In this document: one piece after another, positions 9,790 to 17,046 of the stretch
Layout: every line of letters starts with the position of its first letter
Numbering within the stretch: the first letter of the stretch is position 1
Assembly: GCA_023435895.1 (NCBI GenBank)
Contig: JAEZLH010000017.1
Location: 248,001-312,000, forward strand
From: Bacillota bacterium
Lineage (GTDB): Bacteria; Bacillota; Clostridia; Lachnospirales; Lachnospiraceae
DNA: 64,000 nt
Direction: 5' to 3'
The notes under the pieces: model-generated
What the model was told of the DNA's origin: nothing
Databases searched by the model: none
What the model saw: only the letters and a program-made list of their open reading frames with translations
Position numbers and translations under genes: made by a program

Positions 9790-10120
9790 AAGTGATTCTG
9801 ACACAACATTTTGCAATTTATTAGAGCAATTCTAGCATTAGATTTTGTGGTTTTATGAAGAACAATTCTTACTCGAGATTTTGTAATTTTAAGAAGAGCA
9901 GTTCTAACACGAGATTTTGTGGTTTTATGAAGAGCAATTCTAGCATGAGATTTTGTAATTTTAAGAAGAACAATGCTAACATGAGATTTTGTAATTTTAA
10001 GAAGAACAATGTTAACATGAGATTTTGTAATTTTATGAATAACAATTCTGACTCAACATTTTGTAATTTATAAAGTAATTCTAGTACGATTTTATGGAGT
10101 AATAACTCTGGCACAGGGTT
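9790..10120. repeat. Tandem 36-bp repeat array
   Basis: About eight diverged copies of a 36-bp unit with the recurrent core GAGATTTTGTAATTTTAAGAAG run from about 9790 to 10075, then decay to about 10120. The period is a multiple of three, so reading frames stay open on both strands: one plus frame encodes 12-residue units ending RFCNF, a minus frame encodes Leu/Phe-rich units ending KLQNL. Neither has a convincing ribosome site, and the first unit carries a stop, so it is treated as non-coding. Constant spacing without unique spacers excludes CRISPR. Confidence 0.85.
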
Positions 10121-10180
10121 TTTAAAACCAATTCGGATAATGATAATAATATATTCAAGGTAATAAGGAAGGTGAAATAC

Positions 10181-11758
10181 ATGAATAAAAAACTGGCAGT
10201 GGTATCTCTTGCAGTAATTCTATCCATCATCGTTACCATACCGGTGCTTGGCTCCATAACAGACTCAGATAACATTGGTAAGAATAGTACATTATTAAAC
10301 CAACAGAATTGGAAATCAGAATGGGAGAATGTGAAGAAAGACTATGAGCAGCTTTCGATTACTCCTGGAAGGGATGAAAACCATGTGAATTTTGGATGGT
10401 ATTCAAGGACTGCAGACCAAGCAAAGGTTAGAATATCAAGCACGAAAGATATGGAAACCTCCATCACCTTTCATGGGACAAGCAGCCAGTATAAACGAAT
10501 GGATGGCATTCTTTATTATTCGAATAAAGTAACAGCCTCCTTTCCCAAAACAGATACGGAGTTTTATTATCAATATTATCTGAATGGAAACTGGTCCAAT
10601 GCAACGGCATATAAAAATAGGAGTAAGAAAGAGTTTGACATGCTCTTCGTGGGTGATCCGCAGATTGGTGCATCTATCGGCAGGAAAGCAAATGGATCAA
10701 GTTCTCCACTCACTGGAGAGGAAGCAGCAAGAAATGACTCCTTTCAATGGAAGGAGACCTTGGAGGATGCCATATCGAAATATCCGGACATTCGTTTTGT
10801 ACTGTCAGCAGGAGATCAAATCAATGAGATGGTCAAAAAGGATACCCCGGAACAGGATCTTCAGCAGGAAATGGAATATGCCGGCTTTCTAGCTCCTAAA
10901 CTTCTGGATTCGTTACCGGTGGCAACTACCATTGGAAATCATGATAGTTTTAGTGCAAATTATCAAAACCATTTTAACAATCCGAATTCTTATATAGATG
11001 CAGCAACCCCATCCACTGCAGGGTATGATTATTACTTCACATATAATGCCGCATTGTTTATTTTCCTTGATGGGAATAATGCCACTGTGAAGAATCATCA
11101 GGAAATATTAAAGAAAGCGACGAAGGAAAATCCAGATGCTATTTGGAGAATCGTAACCATTCATCAAGACATTTATGGTTATGGAGGTGGGCATGCTAAT
11201 TCAGATGGTATGGTATTAAGGACACAACTTACACCACTCTTTGATACTTATGACATTGATGTGGTTTTGCAGGGGCATGATCATACCTATATGCGTAGTT
11301 ATCCGTTGACGGGGGATGGAAGAAAGCATCAAGCATACGATTACAGTGTTGATTTGAAAGACCCCTCCAGCTATAGGAAGTTTTTGGAGGATAATCAGTG
11401 TTATAAGCTTGTGGGAAAACAAAAAAATAAGAAAGCCTTAAGTCAAAATAAATCAAAAGGAACTATCTATGTGGAAGGCGGTTCATCAACAGGGAGTAAA
11501 TTGTATGCGTCCAATGGAACTGAACCGATTTATGTGGCATATAACAACAAAATATTGAATCCCACTTATTCCATAATTCATATCTCACCCACTTCATTTA
11601 AAATAAAAACCTATGATGTTGTTACTGATGATTGCATTGATCAGTATGCAATTCAAAAAGGAAACGCAATTGAGGATGAATTGAACAAAGAAGAAAAAGC
11701 TTGGATAAAAAAAGTATTTTCAGAACTAACTGATTATTTGGGACATATAGTTAAGTAA
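10181..11758 (+). CDS. Secreted calcineurin-like metallophosphoesterase
   Basis: Predicted exported phosphoesterase of about 525 aa. An N-terminal signal or anchor helix (KLAVVSLAVILSIIVTIPVLG) is followed by a purple-acid-phosphatase-like beta domain (about 45-150) and a dinuclear-metal phosphoesterase domain. Metal ligands are visible in FVGDPQIG, SAGDQI, TIGNHD, TIHQD and LQGHDHTYMRS. Start ATG 10181 follows AAGGAAGG with normal spacing; the longer GTG frame at 10172 would bury that site. The gene stands alone between the tandem repeat array and a terminator at 11773. Substrate is unknown; phosphate scavenging or cell-wall phosphodiester turnover would fit. Confidence 0.85.
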   Translation: MNKKLAVVSLAVILSIIVTIPVLGSITDSDNIGKNSTLLNQQNWKSEWENVKKDYEQLSITPGRDENHVNFGWYSRTADQAKVRISSTKDMETSITFHGTSSQYKRMDGILYYSNKVTASFPKTDTEFYYQYYLNGNWSNATAYKNRSKKEFDMLFVGDPQIGASIGRKANGSSSPLTGEEAARNDSFQWKETLEDAISKYPDIRFVLSAGDQINEMVKKDTPEQDLQQEMEYAGFLAPKLLDSLPVATTIGNHDSFSANYQNHFNNPNSYIDAATPSTAGYDYYFTYNAALFIFLDGNNATVKNHQEILKKATKENPDAIWRIVTIHQDIYGYGGGHANSDGMVLRTQLTPLFDTYDIDVVLQGHDHTYMRSYPLTGDGRKHQAYDYSVDLKDPSSYRKFLEDNQCYKLVGKQKNKKALSQNKSKGTIYVEGGSSTGSKLYASNGTEPIYVAYNNKILNPTYSIIHISPTSFKIKTYDVVTDDCIDQYAIQKGNAIEDELNKEEKAWIKKVFSELTDYLGHIVK

Positions 11759-11772
11759 TGAAAAGAAATAGA

Positions 11773-11836
11773 ATACCCTAGATCTAATGCATTCACCGGA
11801 GTTTGGTGCAATGTTTTGGATCTAGGGTATCTTATT
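11773..11836 (+). terminator. Terminator after the metallophosphoesterase
   Basis: ATACCCTAGATC at 11773 pairs with GATCTAGGGTAT ending 11830, with an inner TGCATTCACC/GGTGCAATG stem and a CTTATTTT tail. It lies between convergent genes and may work in both directions. Confidence 0.75.
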
Positions 11837-11853
11837 TTCAAAAACACGATTAA

Positions 11854-11942
11854 AGTGTAAAAGGTCTGTTTATACTGTGGCAACGGCAATTTGCAAAAGC
11901 TAAAGGATTCATGTTTCGGTGATTATCAATGCTAAAAAGGAG
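11854..11942. repeat. Dispersed intergenic repeat, copy 1
   Basis: About 88 bp closely resembling the segment at 21908-22000; the best shared stretch is AAAAGGTCTGTTTATACTGTGG, differing by a few bases afterwards. This copy has lost the matching right end present in copy 2. Confidence 0.7.
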
Positions 11943-11966
11943 AGAATTCTTGAGTCTCGAATCCAA

Positions 11967-13238
11967 CTATTCACTGAGTATTCCCAGGGATGCCTTCCAC
12001 TTGAGAATTCGTAGTACGGATTCATTGATACGTTCCATGGATATCTCTTTATTCTTCACTGCTGCGATGACTGCGGGAATCTGTACTGTATAGTCGGAGG
12101 CAATCAGCAAATCATTACCCGCTTTCACTGCCAATACGGCGGCTTCTTCATTATTCGTATATTCCTTAATCGCGTCCATACTTAAATCATCTGTCATGAT
12201 TACACCATTAAAATGTAAATCCTGTCTTAAAATTTTATGAACAGCAGGAGAAAGAGAAGCTGGATAATCTGGGTCAAAAGCTTTTACAATATTGTGGCAC
12301 ACCAATATACTCCCTGCACCGGCATTGATCCCAGCTTGAAAAGGAATAAAGTCATTATTATAAAAACTCTTGCTGGTGCGATTATCAACCGCAATTCCTG
12401 TATGGGTATCCACGTTATTGCCATAGCCCGGAAAATGCTTTAGTGTGCTTCCTATATCCTGTGAACCCATCGCCTTAACTACCGTCTTTACGTAATCCGC
12501 AGTATTCGCAGGGTTCTTTCCAAAGGAACGGCCATAGATAAAATCCTTAGGATTGGTTGAAACATCACAAACAGGGGCAAGATTAACGTTAATTCCCATA
12601 CTTTTAAGCAGTATTGCTTTTTCAATGGTATCTGTTTTAACTAATTGAAAGCCGCCCAGTTGGAATAATTCCTGAGGAGATTTAAACGGAACGGCACGGA
12701 AGGCAGGATATTTAGAAATTCGGTTTACCATGCCGCCTTCTTCATCAACGCCAATTAACATGGGGAGCTCGGAAGCTTCTTGATAGCCGTTAATAAGGTT
12801 CTTCATACTTGATTTGGTTTGACCTTCAAAATCATTTGCAAATAAAATAAATCCACCTAGATGATATTTATTTATATCGTTTTTCGCTGTTTCATTATTA
12901 CAGCGTACGAAAAACATTTGACCTATTTTTTCTTCCAGTGACATGTGGCTCAATAAATCGGAGGCACTTCCCTTATTACCAGCTACCGGGGTGGGGGTTG
13001 CTTCGGGTTCGGTCTTAGTAGGCGCATTGGTAGTTGTGGGGGACGGTTCAGAAGTTGGTGATAATGTCTCTTCCGGTTCTTGAGTTGGAGAATCACTGGG
13101 CTCAAGGGTAGAAGAGGGTTCATCGCTTCCAGAGGGGGAAGGATTCTTAATCGATGTATCGTTGTCATCCCTTGTATGGCTACAGCCAGTGAATAATACA
13201 ATCAGGGATAGTACGAATAGCATTTTAAACAGTTTCAT
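11967..13238 (-). CDS. NagZ-like family 3 glycoside hydrolase lipoprotein
   Basis: Predicted surface lipoprotein of 423 aa. Lipobox FTGC (C19) is followed by a long Ser/Thr/Pro/Glu-rich linker to about residue 88 and then a GH3 barrel. NagZ-type marks include GVDEEGGMVNR, KHFPGYG (267-273) with the downstream D277/H279 pair that supplies the acid/base His in NagZ, and MTDDLSM (349-353) carrying the Asp nucleophile. The family removes beta-N-acetylglucosamine, typically from peptidoglycan or chitin fragments. The linker would place the domain in or beyond the cell wall, consistent with wall turnover. No operon partner is evident. Confidence 0.88.
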   Translation of the reverse strand: MKLFKMLFVLSLIVLFTGCSHTRDDNDTSIKNPSPSGSDEPSSTLEPSDSPTQEPEETLSPTSEPSPTTTNAPTKTEPEATPTPVAGNKGSASDLLSHMSLEEKIGQMFFVRCNNETAKNDINKYHLGGFILFANDFEGQTKSSMKNLINGYQEASELPMLIGVDEEGGMVNRISKYPAFRAVPFKSPQELFQLGGFQLVKTDTIEKAILLKSMGINVNLAPVCDVSTNPKDFIYGRSFGKNPANTADYVKTVVKAMGSQDIGSTLKHFPGYGNNVDTHTGIAVDNRTSKSFYNNDFIPFQAGINAGAGSILVCHNIVKAFDPDYPASLSPAVHKILRQDLHFNGVIMTDDLSMDAIKEYTNNEEAAVLAVKAGNDLLIASDYTVQIPAVIAAVKNKEISMERINESVLRILKWKASLGILSE

Positions 13239-13340
13239 AATATTGGGTTCCTCCTAAGCTTGTATGATTCCTTTATAATACTCTTCCTTAGGTTTGTCAA
13301 TCAAGAGCAAGAAAAATATAGGAAGGTTTTAAAATAATCG

Positions 13341-13403
13341 TTGACAACCAAAATTAAATTGTGTACAATCTAATCATAAAGATTGCATACAATTTAATTG
13401 CAT
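13341..13403 (+). promoter_or_regulatory. Sigma-A promoter with OhrR-type operators before gpx genes
   Basis: TTGACA 13341-13346, 17-bp spacer, TACAAT 13364-13369. The -10 lies inside the palindrome ATTGTGTACAAT (13358-13369), and a second related site, TGCATACAATTTAATTGCA, spans 13384-13402 near the start point. Both resemble the known Bacillus OhrR operator (TACAATT/AATTGTA half-sites). The OhrR-like gene at 14765 is the likely repressor. Confidence 0.75.
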
Positions 13404-13506
13404 AATATTTTATAATAATAGAATGAACTATTTGAATTATGTATAGTAACAAAACCAAGAGAACAAAATGACTATATGGTAATACAGAAAGTAAAGGAGA
13501 AGGAAT

Positions 13507-13980
13507 ATGAGTTTGTATGATTTTCAGGTGAAAGATGCTAAGGGCAATGTCGTAGGTATGAAAGATTATAAGGGCAAGGTACTGTTAATTGTGAATACAG
13601 CCACAGGATGTGGATTTACTCCTCAATATGAAGGCTTACAGAAGTTATATGACAAATATCAAAGTCAGGGTCTTGAGATTTTGGATTTCCCATGTAATCA
13701 ATTCGGGAACCAGGCACCGGGAACGGTGGATGAAATACAGAGTTTCTGTCAGCTGAAATACCATACAACTTTTCCTCTATTTGAGAAAGTTGATGTGAAC
13801 GGCGAAAAGGAAGAACCGTTATTCAAGTTCCTCAAGGAAACTCAAAAAGGATTACTCAGCAGCAGAATCAAATGGAATTTTACAAAATTCCTGGTAGATA
13901 GAAGCGGTAACGTGCTGGAGCGCTTTGCGCCAACCACAACACCGGAGAAGATAGAAGAAAAAATCAAATCACTATTATAG
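13507..13980 (+). CDS. Glutathione peroxidase family protein 1
   Basis: Thiol peroxidase of 157 aa that should reduce hydroperoxides, most likely with thioredoxin in an anaerobe that may lack glutathione (inference). Peroxidatic Cys35 lies in TATGCGFTPQY and is encoded by TGT, so this is not a selenoprotein. The Gln-bearing motif DFPCNQFGNQAPG contains the usual second Cys, and KWNFTKFLVDRSG supplies the Trp and Asn of the catalytic tetrad. It is the first of two tandem paralogues separated by 12 bp, behind an OhrR-type operator. An AAAGGAGAAGG ribosome site precedes the ATG. Confidence 0.92.
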   Translation: MSLYDFQVKDAKGNVVGMKDYKGKVLLIVNTATGCGFTPQYEGLQKLYDKYQSQGLEILDFPCNQFGNQAPGTVDEIQSFCQLKYHTTFPLFEKVDVNGEKEEPLFKFLKETQKGLLSSRIKWNFTKFLVDRSGNVLERFAPTTTPEKIEEKIKSLL

Positions 13981-13992
13981 GAGGCAAATATT

Positions 13993-14538
13993 ATGAATAT
14001 CTATGATTTTAAAGCAATCAAAGCAAACGGAGAGGAGGTTTCTTTATCTGAATTTAAGAATAAAGTTCTCCTTATTATCAATTCCGCAACAGAATGTGGA
14101 TTTACACCTCAATATGACAATCTTCAGGATTTATATGAAAAATATGGACATCAGGATTTCTTGATTTTGGACTTCCCCTGTAATCAGTTTGGGAAACAGG
14201 CTCCTGGAAGCAATGATGAGATTGCAACCTTCTGCCAGTCGAGATATGGGGTAAAGTTCCCCATATTTTCGAAGATAGAAGTAAATGGCGATGGGGCTGA
14301 TCCTATCTTCAAATATCTGAAGAGTGAAAAGGGCTTTAAAGGCTTTGACAGTGAGCACCCGTTGAGTTCAATACTCACCAGTATGATGGAGAGAGAGAAC
14401 CCGGATTATGCCAGCTCACCGGATATTAAATGGAATTTTACTAAATTCCTGATTGATCGTAACGGAAACGTAGTGGAGCGCTTTGAGCCGACTACGGATA
14501 TGTTTGTTGTAGAAGAGAAAGTGAAAGCACTTTTGTAG
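13993..14538 (+). CDS. Glutathione peroxidase family protein 2
   Basis: Second peroxidase, 181 aa, clearly paralogous to the upstream gene. It conserves Cys35 in SATECGFTPQY, the DFPCNQFGKQAPG motif and KWNFTKFLIDRNG. It carries an insertion of about 25 residues before the WNFTKF motif (region around SEHPLSSILTSMMEREN), typical of longer GPx forms, while the first copy lacks it. An AGGAGGC site between the genes indicates one transcript. The pair may divide labour on different hydroperoxides; this is not shown by the sequence. Confidence 0.92.
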   Translation: MNIYDFKAIKANGEEVSLSEFKNKVLLIINSATECGFTPQYDNLQDLYEKYGHQDFLILDFPCNQFGKQAPGSNDEIATFCQSRYGVKFPIFSKIEVNGDGADPIFKYLKSEKGFKGFDSEHPLSSILTSMMERENPDYASSPDIKWNFTKFLIDRNGNVVERFEPTTDMFVVEEKVKALL

Positions 14539-14614
14539 TATCAAAACTAATGTACTCTTGCTTCAAATCGAATATTCTATGAATAAGTTAATTGTGTGAA
14601 GCTTGATCATATAT

Positions 14615-14705
14615 TATTGTATCAAAACAGATACAGTTTCGGAGCGGAATAAAAGCTTTAAGGAGCGTTGAAGCGAAGAAATTCGTATCTGTTTTGCATA
14701 CAATA
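14615..14705. repeat. Long inverted repeat upstream of the ohrR-like gene
   Basis: A 20-bp arm at 14615-14634 beginning TATTGTATC is nearly the reverse complement of 14685-14705 ending CATACAATA, around a 50-bp centre. The outer ends resemble OhrR half-sites. It could be a terminator-like cruciform, a small element, or a paired operator. Confidence 0.55.
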
Positions 14706-14764
14706 CCTGTATCATATGGCTTCTCATTAACTAATATACTGAACATTAGAAGGAGATTCTTCAC

Positions 14765-15208
14765 ATGGAAGATAACTCAAAATTATATGATGCTTTAAAA
14801 ATTGAAAATCAATTATGCTTTCCGCTTTATGCTGCTTCAAAGGAGATTGTCCGAAAATACAAGCCACTTTTAGATGATTTGGATTTAACCTATACGCAGT
14901 ATATCACCATGATGGTCATGTGGGAGCAGAAAGAAATGAATGTGAAAAAGCTTGGGGAGTTCTTGTATCTGGATTCAGGAACCCTGACACCGGTACTGAA
15001 AAAGCTGGAGAGCAAGGGCTATCTGACCAGGGAGCGTGATAAAGAAGACGAGCGTAACCTCTGTGTAACGATTACAAAAGATGGGGAAGCCTTAAGGGAT
15101 AAAGCAATCGAGATTCCGGTGAAGATGGGTCAATGCATTAATCTTGAGCAGGCAGAAGCCAAGGAGTTGTATCGATTATTGTATAAGGTATTGAATCAGT
15201 TGGCATAA
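14765..15208 (+). CDS. ohrR: OhrR-like MarR family peroxide-sensing repressor
   Basis: Winged-helix MarR regulator of 147 aa. The N-terminal ENQLCFPLYAASKEIVRKYKPLL stretch, broken here only for description at residues 14-36, carries Cys18 at the place of the organic-hydroperoxide-sensing Cys of OhrR; the following LTYTQYITMMVMW and LDSGTLTPVLKKLE segments match OhrR dimer and recognition helices. OhrR releases DNA when this Cys is oxidised. It sits downstream of two peroxidases whose promoter carries OhrR-like sites, so it probably represses them and perhaps itself. Identification by motif only. Confidence 0.85.
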   Translation: MEDNSKLYDALKIENQLCFPLYAASKEIVRKYKPLLDDLDLTYTQYITMMVMWEQKEMNVKKLGEFLYLDSGTLTPVLKKLESKGYLTRERDKEDERNLCVTITKDGEALRDKAIEIPVKMGQCINLEQAEAKELYRLLYKVLNQLA

Positions 15209-15230
15209 GAATAGAGCGGTTTAAAGAAGA

Positions 15231-15296
15231 GAGTGTTGTCAAATTAAACGAATAAGAGCGAAGTATCATTCTTATGGGTTAAGTTGACATCACTTT
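15231..15296. terminator. Bidirectional terminator-like hairpin
   Basis: Imperfect 24-bp inverted repeat (AGTGTTGTCAA.. with ..TTGACATCACT) between the convergent ohrR-like and GNAT genes. Confidence 0.6.
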
Positions 15297-15317
15297 TATT
15301 ATTTGTATTAATAATAA

Positions 15318-15812
15318 TTAGAGCTGCTTTCTCATAACTACAGCCGGCAATACTTTACCAGTCCAGTTGAGTTCGATATTTTCATTGGGAAGGAAGCCAC
15401 ATTTCATCCAGAAATCAATAACCTTGTGATCATAATTCGTAACAACATCAATTCGGAGGCATTTACAACCAAGTGATATTGCATGTGTTTCCATCAAGCT
15501 ATAAATCAATTTACCAAGACCTTTATTCTTGTAATTGTTATGCAGAATTAATAAGGAGAGATAGGCTTCCTCTTTCAGGAGTATATCAATCCCCCCAATT
15601 ATCACTGATGTTTCTTTATCAACGACCTTATAGGAAGTAAAGCCGGAATCTCTCATGGAACGCAACTCCTCACTCATCCAGTCCTTCTCTATATGATCTT
15701 TATCCATGTGATTAAGTAAAAAATCTCTATTGGAGTTGTATACCTCCGTCAATTCACTGATGTCCTTGTCTGTTACATAGTCAATGTAAAAATGTTCGCC
15801 TTCCATTATCAT
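15318..15812 (-). CDS. GNAT family N-acetyltransferase
   Basis: Cytosolic acetyltransferase of 164 aa with the GNAT fold. The acetyl-CoA-binding signature appears as NNYKNKGLGKLIYSLMETHA (Q/RxxGxG/A-like, here KNKGLGK), preceded by the beta-4 strand LSLLILH. The C-terminal half has CLRIDVVTNYDHKVIDFWMKCGF, a usual motif B region. The start has a GGAGG site about 10 nt upstream. Substrate is unknown. It is oppositely oriented to the peroxide genes and precedes, on the same strand, nothing obviously linked. Confidence 0.85.
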   Translation of the reverse strand: MIMEGEHFYIDYVTDKDISELTEVYNSNRDFLLNHMDKDHIEKDWMSEELRSMRDSGFTSYKVVDKETSVIIGGIDILLKEEAYLSLLILHNNYKNKGLGKLIYSLMETHAISLGCKCLRIDVVTNYDHKVIDFWMKCGFLPNENIELNWTGKVLPAVVMRKQL

Positions 15813-15872
15813 AGATATTCATCCTCCGTATTCTCGTGATGTAAAATATTGGTCATGTATTTTTGTACATAT

Positions 15873-16268
15873 TTATTTCTCAATATCATATGGCCAGTCA
15901 ATAATCCCTCCAAAGTCATACACAGAGGTGTAGCCAAGCTCACATAGTGTTTGTGCTGCGAGGGCACTTCTTCTTCCGCTTCTGCAATAAACCAGTATTT
16001 TAGCCGATTGATCGGTTAATAACTCCTTGGCCTTATCTTTTACTTCATAATCAGGAACTAAAATAGCGTTTGCGATATGACCGCTGTTGTATTCTTCCTT
16101 TGTTCTTACATCCAGAACAATAATTTTCTTGTCCTCATCCATCATTTCCTTTGCCTTCTTTGCACTGATTTTCTCTGGAGAAGCACTGGAGGATGAAGAG
16201 GAAGAACAACCGGATATTGCAATCACCATGAAAGATAGTAACAAAAGTATGGATATTAGTTTTTTCAT
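15873..16268 (-). CDS. Rhodanese-like lipoprotein
   Basis: Exported single-domain rhodanese of 131 aa. A signal peptide ends in lipobox ISGC, followed by an unusual run of Ser and Ala, then one rhodanese domain: VLDVRTKEEYNSGHI and the active loop VYCRSGRRSA with catalytic Cys. Membrane-anchored rhodaneses of this size occur in many anaerobic Firmicutes, with roles proposed in extracytoplasmic sulfur or redox chemistry. Ribosome site AAGGAGA precedes the ATG. No neighbour indicates a specific pathway. Confidence 0.88.
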   Translation of the reverse strand: MKKLISILLLLSFMVIAISGCSSSSSSSASPEKISAKKAKEMMDEDKKIIVLDVRTKEEYNSGHIANAILVPDYEVKDKAKELLTDQSAKILVYCRSGRRSALAAQTLCELGYTSVYDFGGIIDWPYDIEK

Positions 16269-16512
16269 ATCAATTCTCCTTGCATTAGTAGGGTTACGGG
16301 GTAAGAACTTCCTTTGTATTATATAACGTCAATTCAAAGTATTACAAGCAGGAAGTAAAGAAAGCCGCCTCGAACAAATGGTACAAATAAGTTAGCACCA
16401 CTAATCAGCATTTTATTAATGTTCTTTTAGTTTCTTATGTTGCATGAAATATGAGATACCATAAATTGATTAATTCTATGTTTAGTTTAGTATAAGCCAA
16501 ATCGGGATTAGG

Positions 16513-16605
16513 TTCTGTGATAAAATCACAGAATAGCTAATTTGCATATAAACTTTGAAGGGGAATTCGGTTAAATAAGATTTTTAATCGCTATTCCCCT
16601 TTTTG
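16513..16605. terminator. Two hairpins before the lasso cluster
   Basis: TTCTGTGAT-AAA-ATCACAGAA at 16513-16533 is a perfect 9-bp hairpin. AAGGGGAATT near 16559 pairs with TATTCCCCTTTTT ending 16605, a terminator-like stem with T run that would insulate the lasso genes. The rest of 16269-16761 shows no gene. Confidence 0.55.
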
Positions 16606-16761
16606 CTTCCTACTGCTTATAACACAATTAGTCAAATCGCGTATTATATAGCAGAGCAATTTTTATAAGTTAGATAGGACTTATGAAATCTATTGTTAGT
16701 CTTAAAGTTGTTCTAAATTAGCAATAATCCAGTTTTGGCTTCGCCTAAGGAAGGAAACCAT

Positions 16762-17046
16762 GTGTTTATGAAGATTATGTTGGAGAATGTTGTAACCAGG
16801 AATGAGGAGATCGCCTTCGGTATGATGGATGGAGAGGTTGTAATGATGAATGTGGAAATCGGTAATTATTACAATTTAGGGAAGACAGGAAGCGATATCT
16901 GGAATATGATTGACCATCCAATCACAGTGGAGGCAATAATACATGAGCTACTGGAAAAATACCGTGTGAGCCGAGAGCAATGTGAGAGTGAAGTGGTGGG
17001 ATTTTTAAATCAATTATATCATGAGGGGCTGATCAAAGTAAAATGA
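16762..17046 (+). CDS. Lasso peptide B1 protein (PqqD-like RiPP recognition element)
   Basis: Small PqqD-like protein, about 94 aa, that in lasso systems binds the precursor leader and presents it to the B2 protease. PqqD-fold marks are the DGEVVMMNVEIGNYYNLGKTG beta region (described at about residues 20-40) and TGSDIWNMID, then a helical pair ending NQLYHEGLIKV. The frame opens at TTG 16735, but AGGAAGG at 16748-16754 is best spaced to GTG 16762; ATG 16768 is the other option. The stop overlaps the cyclase start as ATGA, so the two are co-translated. Assignment rests on fold motifs plus the neighbouring cyclase and B2. Confidence 0.9.
   Translation: MFMKIMLENVVTRNEEIAFGMMDGEVVMMNVEIGNYYNLGKTGSDIWNMIDHPITVEAIIHELLEKYRVSREQCESEVVGFLNQLYHEGLIKVK

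Noticed and set aside
9855..10073. 72-aa Cys-rich repeat ORF on plus and an 81-aa ORF on minus
   Set aside because: Both exist because the 36-bp period preserves frames; no ribosome site on either strand and the first repeat unit carries a stop.
9790..10075. CRISPR array
   Set aside because: The whole 36-bp unit repeats without unique spacers, and no cas genes are present.
13507..14538. Selenocysteine glutathione peroxidases
   Set aside because: Both catalytic positions are read from TGT Cys codons, not TGA.
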